Below, piece by piece: positions 50,620-60,067 of a stretch of 64,000 nucleotides of DNA. The notes below the pieces were generated by a model. The model had not been told where the DNA came from. It did no database searches and saw nothing but the letters and a program-made list of their open reading frames with translations. Numbering within the stretch: position 1 is the stretch's first letter; the number at the start of each line of letters is the position of its first letter. Source of the DNA: an uncultured bacterium (GTDB lineage: Bacteria > Desulfobacterota_D > UBA1144); assembly GCA_913050325.1 (NCBI GenBank), contig CAJWZP010000003.1, positions 62,001 to 126,000 on the forward strand, read 5' to 3'. Position numbers and translations under genes: made by a program.

Positions 50620-51678
50620 ATGAGAAGGAAAACTAGAAATTTTAATTTAGGTAATATTGGTATCGGATCTGATTCACCAATTTCAGTTCAGTCAATGACT
50701 AAAACTGATACTAGAGATATAGATAAAACGGTTAATCAAATAAATGAACTAGAGTTGGCTGGATGTGACATTATAAGATGTGCTGTTCCAAATATTGATG
50801 CAGCCATGGCATTAAAGCAAATTATTAAAAAAACCAATATACCAGTAGTTGCTGATATCCATTTTGAGTACACTCTTGCACTAGAAGCTATCAAGTCCGG
50901 TATTCATGGACTAAGGATAAATCCTGGGAACATTGGGCAAAGAAAAAGAATAGTGACAGTTGTTAATGCTGCAAAAGATGCGGGAATACCAATCAGAATT
51001 GGTGTAAATTCAGGCTCATTAGAAAAAGATATTTTACAAAAACATGGATCCCCAACTCCTGATGCACTCGTTGAAAGTGCCGAAAGACATTTAGGAATTT
51101 TAGATGAATTAAATTTTACAAATGTCAAAGTGTCTGTTAAATCCGCTAACGTGAATATTATGAAAGAATCATATAGAAAACTTGCAAAAATTACTGATGT
51201 TCCTTTTCATCTTGGTGTGACCGAGGCTGGAACTTTTGAAATAGGATCAATAAAATCTTCTATTGGTATTGGTGGCCTTATTTCTGATGGAGTGGGAGAT
51301 ACCATCAGAGTTTCTTTGACAGATGATCCAGTTAAAGAGGTTAAAATGGGTAGAAATATTTTAAAAGCCTTAGGACATTTTGAAAATGGAATTGAATTAA
51401 TAACATGTCCTGGGTGTGGTAGGTTGGAAATTGACTTACATTCATTAGTAAATGAGGTTGAAGAAAGAATTGCTAAAATAAAAATTAAGAAGACGTTAAA
51501 AGTTTCTATTTTAGGTTGTGTTGTAAATGGGCCTGGGGAGGCCTTAGGTTCAGATATTGGTATTGCAGGGGGAAGAGGAAAGGGGCAGTTGTACAAGAAC
51601 GGAAAAATTTACAAATCATGTAAAGAAAGTGAAATAGTAGATGTATTAGTTGAGGAAATCGAGAAACTAAATGCATGA
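50620..51678 (+). CDS. ispG: 4-hydroxy-3-methylbut-2-enyl diphosphate synthase
   Basis: A 352-residue [4Fe-4S] enzyme of the non-mevalonate isoprenoid pathway. The N-terminus has ISVQSMTKTDTRD; the TIM barrel includes RINPGNIGQ and VKSANV; the cluster ligands are the two cysteines of TCPGCGR and one in LGCVVNGPGE, with the fourth ligand Glu downstream. Length matches the bacterial two-domain form. It lies 9 bases upstream of proS. Confidence 0.95.
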   Translation: MRRKTRNFNLGNIGIGSDSPISVQSMTKTDTRDIDKTVNQINELELAGCDIIRCAVPNIDAAMALKQIIKKTNIPVVADIHFEYTLALEAIKSGIHGLRINPGNIGQRKRIVTVVNAAKDAGIPIRIGVNSGSLEKDILQKHGSPTPDALVESAERHLGILDELNFTNVKVSVKSANVNIMKESYRKLAKITDVPFHLGVTEAGTFEIGSIKSSIGIGGLISDGVGDTIRVSLTDDPVKEVKMGRNILKALGHFENGIELITCPGCGRLEIDLHSLVNEVEERIAKIKIKKTLKVSILGCVVNGPGEALGSDIGIAGGRGKGQLYKNGKIYKSCKESEIVDVLVEEIEKLNA

Positions 51679-51687
51679 GGTCTGTGA

Positions 51688-53433
51688 ATGAAACTCTCTG
51701 AATACTTATTAGCTACATTAAAAGAAGCACCAAATGATGCAGAAACAATAAGTCATAAATTGATGGTAAGGGCTGGAATGATCAGGAAGGTTGCATCTGG
51801 AATATATAATTTTTTACCAATAGGATTGAGAGTCTTTAGAAAAGTTGAGAATATCATAAGAGATGAAATGAACAAAGCTGGTGCCATTGAAGTTATGATG
51901 CCCTACGTTACACCATCTGATTTATGGATAAAAAGTGGAAGGTGGGATATATATGGTAAAGAGCTTTTACGATTTAACGATAGAGCTGGAAGAGAATTTT
52001 GTCTTGGCCCAACTCATGAGGAAGTCGTAACTGATTTAGTGGATAAGGAAATAAAATCATATAAAAATTTACCCTTAACTATTTATCAAATTCAACCTAA
52101 GTTTAGAGATGAAATAAGACCTAGATTTGGAGTTATGAGAGCTCGTGAATTTGTAATGAAGGATGCATACAGTTTTGATATAAATGAAGAATCTGCGGAT
52201 AAATCTTATTCAAAAATGTTTGATGCATATAAAAGAATATTTGAAAGATGCGGATTAAAATTTAGAGCTGTAGAGGCAGATTCTGGAAATATTGGAGGAA
52301 GTTTTTCACACGAATTTATGGTTTTAGCTGAAACAGGTGAAGACGTCATAATGGTTTGCGATGAATGTGATTATGCTGCTAATATAGAAACCACTCCAGT
52401 TGTTTTTAAACAAAAAGATTTAGATTTACAAGAACATGAAAAGAAAAGGGGTGCAGGTAAGAATATGCCTGAAAACAAAATTGAAAAGATCTCTACTCCA
52501 TCGTGTGTAAGTGCAAAAGATGTCGCAGAATTTGTTGGAGTTAAAATTTCAAAGATTGTAAAGACAATGGTCTTATCTACTAACGAAGGCATTGAGGCTG
52601 TCTTATTGAGAGGAGATCATGAACTTAGTTTAACAAAATATAAAAAACATAGAGGTTTAGATTTTGCTGAACTTGCTTCAGATAATGAAATATCAAAATT
52701 AAAAACAGTAAAAGGTTTTACTGGCCCAATGAACCTGGAATTAAAAATTTACGCTGATAATGAATTAAAAAATATGACATCCTATGTTACTGGAGGTAAT
52801 GAAAAAGATTTTCATTTGCTTAATGTAAATCACGGAAGAGATTTTCATATAGAGGGTTTTATGGATTGTAGACAAAGTATGGATGGCGATGAATGCCCTG
52901 GATTTCCTGAATATACTTTGAAATCTACAAGAGGGATTGAAGTAGGTCATGTTTTTAAGCTTGGAACAAAGTATAGTGAGTCAATGAGTGCTGTATTTAC
53001 AGATAAAGATGGCAAAAATCAACATTTTTTCATGGGTTGTTATGGAATTGGAGTAGGACGTGTTGTCGCAGCAGCAGTGGAACAAAACAATGATGAAAAT
53101 GGAATTACTTTGCCTATAAATATTGCGCCTTTTCATGTCACTGTTATACCGACAGACACAAAGAATATTGAAGTCATGAATAATGCAAATAATATTTATG
53201 ATTTATTAATTGATAAAAATATTGAAGTTATATTGGATGATAGAAAAGAGAGTGCTGGTATAAAATTTAAAGATGCCGATTTGATTGGCATACCATTGCA
53301 AATTATAATTGGTCCCAAATCACTTGAAAAAGGGATCATTGAATTAAGAGATAGATCAAGCTCAGAAAAAGATGAGATTTTGTTAGAAAATATCGAGGAT
53401 TTGTTGAATTTAATTAATGAAAAAGTTAGATAA
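51688..53433 (+). CDS. proS: Prolyl-tRNA synthetase
   Basis: A 581-residue class II synthetase, bacterial type. Motif 1 lies near EVMMPYVTPSDLW, motif 2 with LGPTHEEVVTDLV and KFRDEIRPRFGVMR, motif 3 with GCYGIGVGRVVAAAVEQ. Between motifs 2 and 3, about residues 220-400, is the YbaK-like editing insert that clears alanyl-tRNA-Pro (SKIVKTMVL and LRGDHELS). The C-terminal anticodon-binding domain follows. Its end overlaps pyrF by 17 bases. Confidence 0.96.
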   Translation: MKLSEYLLATLKEAPNDAETISHKLMVRAGMIRKVASGIYNFLPIGLRVFRKVENIIRDEMNKAGAIEVMMPYVTPSDLWIKSGRWDIYGKELLRFNDRAGREFCLGPTHEEVVTDLVDKEIKSYKNLPLTIYQIQPKFRDEIRPRFGVMRAREFVMKDAYSFDINEESADKSYSKMFDAYKRIFERCGLKFRAVEADSGNIGGSFSHEFMVLAETGEDVIMVCDECDYAANIETTPVVFKQKDLDLQEHEKKRGAGKNMPENKIEKISTPSCVSAKDVAEFVGVKISKIVKTMVLSTNEGIEAVLLRGDHELSLTKYKKHRGLDFAELASDNEISKLKTVKGFTGPMNLELKIYADNELKNMTSYVTGGNEKDFHLLNVNHGRDFHIEGFMDCRQSMDGDECPGFPEYTLKSTRGIEVGHVFKLGTKYSESMSAVFTDKDGKNQHFFMGCYGIGVGRVVAAAVEQNNDENGITLPINIAPFHVTVIPTDTKNIEVMNNANNIYDLLIDKNIEVILDDRKESAGIKFKDADLIGIPLQIIIGPKSLEKGIIELRDRSSSEKDEILLENIEDLLNLINEKVR

Positions 53434-54121
53434 ATTAATTCTATCAATTGATGAAAATGATATTAAGGATATAGAAGCCTTAGTAAATGATCTGTGCCCT
53501 CCTATGAAACTGGTAAAAATTGGGCCGATCTCATTTCTGAACAATCACAAGGTATTATTCGATTATCTTAAATCCAAACATGTATCAATAATGCTAGATC
53601 TAAAATTTTACGATATTCCTAATACAATGATGAATTCCATTGACTTTATGTTCTATAATAATATTAAAATATTCACAGTTCATGCATTAGCAGGTGAACA
53701 TTCACTACTGAAGGTTAAAGAACGTCTGGATAAATTAGAACAAGAAACAAGTATTAAATCTCCTGAAATGTTTTCAGTTTCAATCTTAACTAGTTTTAGT
53801 CAGCATGATATAGAGAAATTGAATTTTAAAGGAAGTGTTTCTGATAATGTTTTGAATCTTACAGAAATATCAATTAAAAGTGGTGCGGATGGAATTGTTT
53901 GTTCCGGAGAAGAAATCTCACTCCTAAGACAAAATTTTGGTGATGAAGTTAAGTTATTAGTTCCTGGAGTAAGGTTTGACAAAAAGGATGATGATCAAAA
54001 AAGAGTGATCTCTCCTAAGGATGCCATTGACTCTGGAGCATCTTACATTGTTTTAGGCAGAACATTAACAAATTCCAAAAATAAAAAACAGAGACTAGAT
54101 GATATAGTTACTTCATTGTAA
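53417..54121 (+). CDS. pyrF: Orotidine 5'-phosphate decarboxylase
   Basis: A 234-residue TIM-barrel enzyme making UMP. The catalytic Asp-Lys network is in MLDLKFYDIPNT; PGVRFDKKDDDQKRV and SGASYIVLGRTL are the phosphate-binding loops. The ATG lies inside the proS end. pyrD is about 19 kb away, so pyrimidine genes are scattered. Confidence 0.94.
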   Translation: MKKLDKLILSIDENDIKDIEALVNDLCPPMKLVKIGPISFLNNHKVLFDYLKSKHVSIMLDLKFYDIPNTMMNSIDFMFYNNIKIFTVHALAGEHSLLKVKERLDKLEQETSIKSPEMFSVSILTSFSQHDIEKLNFKGSVSDNVLNLTEISIKSGADGIVCSGEEISLLRQNFGDEVKLLVPGVRFDKKDDDQKRVISPKDAIDSGASYIVLGRTLTNSKNKKQRLDDIVTSL

Positions 54122-54154
54122 TATTTTAAGAATCAAAGATAAGGAGAATGAAAA

Positions 54155-55030
54155 ATGCCTATAAATACCAATTTAGTAAATTTTAAAACGCCCGAGGTAA
54201 AAAATACTATCCAAAAAGAAGAAGTAGAAAGATATTTAAGAGCTATTAATTCAAAAAATAATTATTACTTAGATAATAATGTTGCACCAAATATTTATTC
54301 CGTTGCACAAGAAATTTCAATATTAGAAAGTATTTGGAAGATGCCTGATTTGCATGGTTCTATTGAAGAGATGGAACAAAATGTCCTTATGCTTGTCCAT
54401 GGGGAACAAACTATGAATTTTAAAAGGTTATTGAAGTTTGGTGAAACTGTTGAAACATATGCAAAGATTCAAAGTATTATTCAAAAAGGTGCTAATTATA
54501 TTCTTACTTTATTGGCAGAGCATCATGATGAGGATAAGAATAAAATATCAGATTCAACCTGGACTCTTTTTATTCGAGCTGCAGAATCAGATATTAAAAA
54601 AGAATCTAATAAGTTAAAAAATAATCAAAAAAAGAAAAATGATAAACCTAAAGCTGAGCCCGAAATTCTAAATTCCACTGGATTTGATATAAATAATGAT
54701 ATAACTAAAGCCTATTCAAAGGCATCAAATGATTTTAATCCTATTCATTTAGATGAGGATACTGCTAAAAAAGCTGGATTATCTGGAATTATTGTTCATG
54801 GTCTTTGCACAATGGCTATGACTATGGAGCAAATAATAGATACAAATTTAAACGGGAACCCCTCAGTTCTTGACTCAATTACTTTAAGATTTTCTAGCCC
54901 TGTTTATCCTGGAGATTCATTAGAAGTAAAGACTTACAAGTCTGAAAATCCCAATACAATTAATTTTGATGTAAGTAACTCATCAAATATTAAGGTTATT
55001 AAAAATGGGATTATAAAAACTAGAAGTTAG
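54155..55030 (+). CDS. Double-hotdog MaoC-type hydratase
   Basis: A 291-residue protein with two hotdog folds joined by a lysine-rich linker near residues 148-165. The C-terminal half has the hydratase-2 signature SKASNDFNPIHLDE, where Asp and His are catalytic, and HGLCTMAM. The N-terminal half resembles the inactive hotdog of such proteins. Substrates of relatives include trans-enoyl-CoA and mesaconyl-CoA; given ccrA in this genome a mesaconyl-CoA hydratase role is conceivable but the protein is shorter than known ones. A strong AAGGAG ribosome-binding site precedes the ATG. Confidence 0.75.
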   Translation: MPINTNLVNFKTPEVKNTIQKEEVERYLRAINSKNNYYLDNNVAPNIYSVAQEISILESIWKMPDLHGSIEEMEQNVLMLVHGEQTMNFKRLLKFGETVETYAKIQSIIQKGANYILTLLAEHHDEDKNKISDSTWTLFIRAAESDIKKESNKLKNNQKKKNDKPKAEPEILNSTGFDINNDITKAYSKASNDFNPIHLDEDTAKKAGLSGIIVHGLCTMAMTMEQIIDTNLNGNPSVLDSITLRFSSPVYPGDSLEVKTYKSENPNTINFDVSNSSNIKVIKNGIIKTRS

Positions 55031-56657
55031 CTGAGATTTTAATTTGTAAATTTCTTTTCAATTCTTTTATATTATTATCTAAGAAAATCTTGAATTGATC
55101 AATGCCTTCACCATTTGAAGAAGATACACATTGTTGAGGACTAGAATTTTTATAAATAATTTTATTTTGATCTGTTACTAAATCAATTTTATTATATACG
55201 GTAATTATCTTATTAAATTCCAGGCCTGTATCTTTTAAAGTTTTTTCAACTGATAAAATTTTCTCTTCAAAATTTATATCACTCAAATCTACAACATGGA
55301 TTAAAATATCTGACTCTCCAATTTCTTCTAGTGTTGCTCTAAAGGACGAAACTAGATCTTTAGGTAAATCAGATATGAAACCTACTGTATCGCTTAATAG
55401 AATTTGAGTTTCAGCAGAAATATAAGTTTTTCTAGTCGTGGGATTTAATGTAGAGAATGCTTTAGTGCTTTCTGTAACATTTGACCTTGTTAATTTATTG
55501 AATAATGTTGATTTTCCTGCACATGTGTATCCAATTAGTGTTGCAGATATCATTTGATTTCTCTCTCTTTGAGATCTAGTCAAGCTCCTTCTTTTGCTCA
55601 AATTATTAATCTCTCTTTCTAAATCTTTAATTCTTTTCCTAAGATATCTTCTTTTTTGTTCTAATTTTTTTTCTCCAGGACCCTTTGATCTTATACCTCC
55701 TGCTATTTGAGAATAGTTTTTTACTGTTCCAATCAATCTTGGTAGTTCATATTTTAACCTTGCTAGTTCAATTTGAATATGTGCTTCTTTAGACTTTGCA
55801 TTTTTTTCAAATATTTCGAGTATTAAGGATGTCCTATCGCAAATATTTATTGTGGTTGTATTAGAAATTTTTTTTGCTTGGTGAGGTAATAGCTCTTTAT
55901 TAAATATGATTTTATCTGCATTGTAGAATTTAGCCTCTAATAATATTTCATTTAAAACACCCTTTCCAATTAATGTAGTAGTATCATATTTTTTTCTCAC
56001 CTGTGTTTTTGACCCTACTACAATTTTGTCCAAAGATGAACATAATTCGTTAAGTTCATCCATTGAATAATCCAAATCATTTTGTGAATTATCTGATACT
56101 CCAACCAAATAAACTTTTTCTTTCATTGATTTGTTTTCAACCAATTTTAGATTATTTTTTTTCGAAAATTTCAGATTTGTCCAATATGCAGATTTGTTTA
56201 AATCATTTATATCATTATATAATTCAGAGGTCCAAAGATTTTTCTTGTTTCCTGAGTTTTTATAACAAATTTCAAAATTAATATTCACTGAATTTTGAAT
56301 TAATAAAAAATTATTTAGCTTAGAGTTGATTAATGCAACTTTATCTTTTTTTTCAAAAATATTTTTTTTATTAGATATGAAAATTAATCTTTTTTGCGTT
56401 GGATTTGATCTAAGTGTTTCATTATTAAAAAAATTTTCAATTTCGAATGGATTACCAAGAAATATCATGGTTATTTTACCTCTATGATTTACGATAAGGT
56501 TAAAGTCTTTATCTATTTCGGTATTACAGTTTGTAAGAATACGAAGAAAGTCTTTGGTGATGATATTTTCTTTAGTAAGTCTTTTTTTAAAAAGATTTGT
56601 TAGCAATTTCTTTTCATAGCTTTTTAAATTTTGAATATTTCCATATATTGAAGCTAT
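55020..56657 (-). CDS. hflX: GTPase HflX, long form, apparently starting at ATA
   Basis: A ribosome-splitting GTPase. The G domain has GYTCAGKSTLFNKL, DTVGFISDLP and NKID, preceded by the HflX-specific GGIRSKGPGEKKLE and a coiled coil. The N-terminal extension is of the long type. From the first usual start (TTG 56606) the protein has 528 residues, but the frame continues upstream and encodes IYGNIQNLKSYEKK, resembling the YGN..GLK..Q opening of long HflX proteins. No ATG, GTG or TTG occurs there. An ATA at 56657-56655 overlaps the TAG stop of the upstream gene by 4 bases and would give 545 residues. Confidence 0.88.
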   Translation of the reverse strand: MASIYGNIQNLKSYEKKLLTNLFKKRLTKENIITKDFLRILTNCNTEIDKDFNLIVNHRGKITMIFLGNPFEIENFFNNETLRSNPTQKRLIFISNKKNIFEKKDKVALINSKLNNFLLIQNSVNINFEICYKNSGNKKNLWTSELYNDINDLNKSAYWTNLKFSKKNNLKLVENKSMKEKVYLVGVSDNSQNDLDYSMDELNELCSSLDKIVVGSKTQVRKKYDTTTLIGKGVLNEILLEAKFYNADKIIFNKELLPHQAKKISNTTTINICDRTSLILEIFEKNAKSKEAHIQIELARLKYELPRLIGTVKNYSQIAGGIRSKGPGEKKLEQKRRYLRKRIKDLEREINNLSKRRSLTRSQRERNQMISATLIGYTCAGKSTLFNKLTRSNVTESTKAFSTLNPTTRKTYISAETQILLSDTVGFISDLPKDLVSSFRATLEEIGESDILIHVVDLSDINFEEKILSVEKTLKDTGLEFNKIITVYNKIDLVTDQNKIIYKNSSPQQCVSSSNGEGIDQFKIFLDNNIKELKRNLQIKISANF

Positions 56658-56995
56658 TGTATTTCTCCCAATAGATCGACTTTGAATCCAAATCTTTGCT
56701 CTATAATTCTGTCTGGTTTATCTGAATATTTTATGTTTGAAACTTTATTTATAATATTTTCATCATTCATTTCATATGCATTGCCTTTATAAATTATCCC
56801 ATTAATTTCGATTTCTAAATCTTTTTTTAATAATAAATTTTTATACCAATTTGAATCTTTATTTCTCCTGGTTAGAAATATATTTTTATTCCAATAAACG
56901 ACTTTTAATTTCACTGTATTTTTACGATTGTCTTTTTTTGAGAAAGTTGAAACCTTGGTAATAAAAGTACTTGGATTTTGAACACTAATTTCCAT
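56654..56995 (-). CDS. Small protein, possible split-barrel deazaflavin/FMN-type oxidoreductase
   Basis: A 113-residue protein beginning MEISVQNPS. The order of elements (basic residues after KVSTFSKK, a strand ending VVYWNKNIFL, then SNWYKNLLLKKDLEIEI) is reminiscent of the DUF385/DUF2255 split-barrel families that bind F420 or FMN. The match is by eye and weak. The open frame continues upstream for 98 more codons, but that part is antisense to the neighbouring gene at 57033-57377, so the ATG at 56995 is taken. Coupled to hflX by a 4-base overlap. Confidence 0.6.
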   Translation of the reverse strand: MEISVQNPSTFITKVSTFSKKDNRKNTVKLKVVYWNKNIFLTRRNKDSNWYKNLLLKKDLEIEINGIIYKGNAYEMNDENIINKVSNIKYSDKPDRIIEQRFGFKVDLLGEIQ

Positions 56996-57032
56996 AAATA
57001 TATATTGTATAATATAACATATAGAGGTTTCT

Positions 57033-57377
57033 GTGACAGAAGATAGTAAATTTTTTAAAGATTTAAAAAAAAATTTAGATAACAGTTTTACTTTTGAAAT
57101 ATTAGATAAAACAAGAATAAAATTATTATTAGACATTAATTCAACAAGCGAATCCCTTTTTATTATAAATAGAGAAAGGTCATTGGTAATTTTTCCTTTA
57201 AAAAATATAATCAATATTGTTGGAATTTCCTTAAATAATGAAAATAAAAGAAAAATGAGAAAAATTCTTGAGGTTAAATTATCAAACAAAAAATATTTCG
57301 ATAATACAGGAAACGAAATTGGTATGTTAGATATAGTTAATGTTTTAGATGTTTGGTTAAAAAAGTACGTAGCTTAA
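57033..57377 (+). CDS. Hypothetical protein
   Basis: A 114-residue basic protein that I do not recognise. It has alternating short strands and no membrane segment or motif. It begins with GTG, placed 5 bases after AGAGG, and a TATAAT at 57008-57013 could be its -10 element. It is divergent from the split-barrel gene with 37 bases between the starts. Its last 21 bases overlap the end of a small membrane-protein ORF on the other strand. Confidence 0.6.
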   Translation: MTEDSKFFKDLKKNLDNSFTFEILDKTRIKLLLDINSTSESLFIINRERSLVIFPLKNIINIVGISLNNENKRKMRKILEVKLSNKKYFDNTGNEIGMLDIVNVLDVWLKKYVA

Positions 57378-57506
57378 AAGAACAAGCCCTATAATAGAGA
57401 AAACAAATAGAAAAATTCCAATTATGTAAGGAACCGCTAGCCACTGTTTCTCTTTGAGTTGAAACTGCTCTAATATTTTTTTTATTTCTTCAATGCTTGG
57501 TGGCAT
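57357..57506 (-). CDS. Small single-pass membrane protein (49 residues)
   Basis: An ATG at 57506 opens 49 codons: a soluble charged start (MPPSIEEIKKIL, then QLKEKQW) followed by one long hydrophobic helix from about residue 24 to the C-terminus (AVPYIIGIFLFVFSIIGLVL). Coding-like amino-acid pattern, its own promoter immediately upstream and the otherwise empty 228-base gap support it. No ribosome-binding site is visible. I know no family for it. Confidence 0.5.
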   Translation of the reverse strand: MPPSIEEIKKILEQFQLKEKQWLAVPYIIGIFLFVFSIIGLVLLSYVLF

Positions 57507-57512
57507 AAAAGT

Positions 57513-57540
57513 ATTATATGATATTTGTGATGATATTCAA
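57513..57540 (-). promoter_or_regulatory. Promoter for the small membrane protein, probably leaderless
   Basis: On the minus strand, TTGAAT (57540-57535) and an exact TATAAT (57518-57513) are separated by 16 bases. The -10 ends 6 bases before the ATG at 57506, so transcription would begin at or within a base or two of the start codon. Confidence 0.45.
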
Positions 57541-57605
57541 AGAGATGTTTGAATTGTATTAACTGTAAAGTATATTTTTAATAGTATTTTTTTTGGAGGT
57601 TTTTT

Positions 57606-58541
57606 ATGAAAGTTTCGGTAACTACACCTGTATGGGGATGTTCAACTAATAATCTAATTGCTATAGCAAAAATGGCAGAGGATTCAGGAGTATATTCAAT
57701 ATTATCACCCGAGGTTCCACCTTATAGTGGTCTTGCAAATGCAAATTTAATGGCAAATCACACGTCCAATACAAAAGTAGGAACATGGATTTCAAATATT
57801 TATCTTAGACATTCTGTTTTATGTGCAGCGGAAGCGATGACCATTCAAGAATTTAGTAATGATAGATTATTGTTAGGATTGGGTGTTTCACATAAACCAG
57901 TAAATTCAAGATTAGGAATTGATATGGGTGATCCAATAGAATCAATGAGGACATATGTGAATGATATTAGGTCATATGTAGACGGTAGCTCTGAGCAGAT
58001 AAGTTTAAAAAGAAAAGTAACACAGTTCCCTATATTCATAGCAGGATTAACAGAAAAAACAGCCGAACTGGCAGGCGAGGTAGCCGATGGCTTAATGCCA
58101 TATTTAGCAAGCACTGAGCACATTAAAAAATTAATTAGTTCAGTTTCAAAAGGTAGAGAAAATTCTGACTTACAAGGTACACCATTCTGTATGACTGCAG
58201 GATTACCTTCGTTTATTTCAGATGATGAAGATAAAGCAATTGAATCTGCAATAAAAGGTTTATCAGGATATGCTAGGCTTCCATATTATCAAAGAGTTCT
58301 CGACTTAAGCGGGTATGGCGAAATAGTAAAGAGAATACAAGCTGGTGAAAACCCTGCTGAATGTTTGACAGCTGAACTAGTGAAAGATCTTGCACTAGTA
58401 GGTTCTGTTTCAAATTGTAAAAATACATTAAATAAATTTATTGAAGCTGGGGTTGAAATGCCAATTATTACACCTAATGCTGTAGGTAAACAAAGCCCAT
58501 TGGAAGTAATGCAAAATATTGTAGATGTTATTCAAAGCTAG
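57606..58541 (+). CDS. Luciferase-like (LLM-class) flavin/F420-dependent oxidoreductase
   Basis: A 311-residue TIM-barrel protein of the bacterial luciferase superfamily. Typical parts are AEDSGVYSILSPE, LMANHTSNTKVGTW, RLLLGLGVSH, PIFIAGLTEKTAELAGEVADG and the final GSVSNCKNTLNKF. Members use FMNH2 or F420; the fold alone does not tell which. A GGAGG ribosome-binding site precedes the ATG. The stop overlaps the convergent acyl-CoA ligase gene by 4 bases. The substrate is unknown. Confidence 0.8.
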   Translation: MKVSVTTPVWGCSTNNLIAIAKMAEDSGVYSILSPEVPPYSGLANANLMANHTSNTKVGTWISNIYLRHSVLCAAEAMTIQEFSNDRLLLGLGVSHKPVNSRLGIDMGDPIESMRTYVNDIRSYVDGSSEQISLKRKVTQFPIFIAGLTEKTAELAGEVADGLMPYLASTEHIKKLISSVSKGRENSDLQGTPFCMTAGLPSFISDDEDKAIESAIKGLSGYARLPYYQRVLDLSGYGEIVKRIQAGENPAECLTAELVKDLALVGSVSNCKNTLNKFIEAGVEMPIITPNAVGKQSPLEVMQNIVDVIQS

Positions 58542-60067
58542 TTTGTCTTTCTAATAATTTTGCCTGTTTTAGTTTTTTTAATTTTTGAAACTATTATTAT
58601 TTCTTTTGGTAACTTATAGTCAGCCAATTCCTTTTGAAGAAAATTTTTAATTTTATTTCTTTTTATTGTTTTTTCCTTATCGTTATCAATTACAATATTT
58701 AAAGACGTTATTTCTTTTCCATCTTTTTTTTTGACACATAATGCAGATTCTTGCACAAAGTTCAGTTTATTGACTGTATTTTCAATTTCGATTGGTGAAA
58801 TTCTGTACCCAAAAGCATTAATAATTTCATCTTTCCTAGATATAAACCATAGAAAGTTATCTTTATCTATTTTAAACAAGTCACCAGTATGAAAAAAATT
58901 TTTTTTTATTTTTTTATCTGTAGATATCTTGTCTTTCCAATAGCCCAACATCAAACCAGGATCATTTTTATTAATTACTAATTCTCCTATTTCACCTGTT
59001 TTAACCCTTCTTGAACTATTATTTATAATTTTTGCGCTATGACCCGGTTGTATTTTTCCCGAAGAACCAGGTTTTATTTTTTTATTTGGATCATTAGAAA
59101 TAAAATAACTAATTTCACTCATACCTAATCCTTCATATATAAATTTATTAGTTTTCTTTTTCCAAGCTAAAATTAGTTCTTTATCTAAGTGCTCACCAGC
59201 ACTAATGAATTTATTCACTGGAGTTAATTTTTTTATATTATTTTTGTTTTCATTCAGGTATCTATTAATTTGTCTAAAAACTCCAGGAACAGTCATAAAA
59301 ATAGATACATTAAATTTTTTTATTATATTTAAATAGTTATTAATATCGTGATTTCCAGAGTAAATAATTACAGTTGATCCAAACCTCAGGCAGTCAAGAC
59401 ATCCAGCACCTAAACTATAAGTCCAATTTAATTTCCCTGGATTAAAAACTATATCATCTTGCTTCAACCTTAACCAAAATCTTGTAGATGGTTCTCTTCC
59501 TAAGATTGACCTGTGTGCATGCAATACTCCTTTTGGGTCACCCGTAGAGCCAGATGTAAAACATATATAACACGGATCATTAGCTAGAGTTTTTTCACTA
59601 TAATCCAGAAAATTTGTTTTAGTTTTAATATTTAATATTTCTTTTCTTAAAGTTTTTATTTTATTTTCTTTAAAAAAATTAATCAAAGTGTCGGAAATAG
59701 CTGCCCTGGGTCTAGTTTTCTTTATTATAATTTCTAGTTCATTTTTTTTTAACATTGTGCTGGTTGGTATAGCGATTCCTCCAATTTTAACAATTGATAA
59801 AAAACAAATTATAAATTCGATTGAATTTTCCAATCTTAAAACAACCCTGTCACCTTTTTTTATCTTGTTTTCTTTTAAAAAATGAGAATAAAGTTTAATT
59901 TTTTTATTTAAGTCAGAATATGTAATTTTTTTTACTTTTAGATTATTATCTACTTCATATAGTGCTGTTTTTCTTTTTATAGAACTATGTTGATCCCATT
60001 TTTCAATGCAATCTAAAGTAAGATTAAAATATTTAGGGATTTTAAATTGAAATTTTTTATTTAACAT
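58538..60067 (-). CDS. AMP-forming acyl-CoA synthetase/ligase
   Basis: A 509-residue ANL-superfamily adenylating enzyme. The AMP-binding loop FTSGSTGDPKGVLHAH, YEGLGMSE, the FHTGDL hinge region with SRKDEIINAFGYRISP, and the catalytic lysine of KTKTGKIIRK are complete. General layout is nearest to benzoate/acetate-type CoA ligases, but the acyl specificity cannot be read. It faces the luciferase-like gene and is divergent from the pterin operon across 73 bases. Confidence 0.85.
   Translation of the reverse strand: MLNKKFQFKIPKYFNLTLDCIEKWDQHSSIKRKTALYEVDNNLKVKKITYSDLNKKIKLYSHFLKENKIKKGDRVVLRLENSIEFIICFLSIVKIGGIAIPTSTMLKKNELEIIIKKTRPRAAISDTLINFFKENKIKTLRKEILNIKTKTNFLDYSEKTLANDPCYICFTSGSTGDPKGVLHAHRSILGREPSTRFWLRLKQDDIVFNPGKLNWTYSLGAGCLDCLRFGSTVIIYSGNHDINNYLNIIKKFNVSIFMTVPGVFRQINRYLNENKNNIKKLTPVNKFISAGEHLDKELILAWKKKTNKFIYEGLGMSEISYFISNDPNKKIKPGSSGKIQPGHSAKIINNSSRRVKTGEIGELVINKNDPGLMLGYWKDKISTDKKIKKNFFHTGDLFKIDKDNFLWFISRKDEIINAFGYRISPIEIENTVNKLNFVQESALCVKKKDGKEITSLNIVIDNDKEKTIKRNKIKNFLQKELADYKLPKEIIIVSKIKKTKTGKIIRKTN

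Noticed and set aside
56996-57289. N-terminal extension of the split-barrel gene to 211 residues
   Set aside because: The extra 98 codons are almost entirely antisense to the gene at 57033-57377 and lack sensible protein character; the ATG at 56995 is taken.
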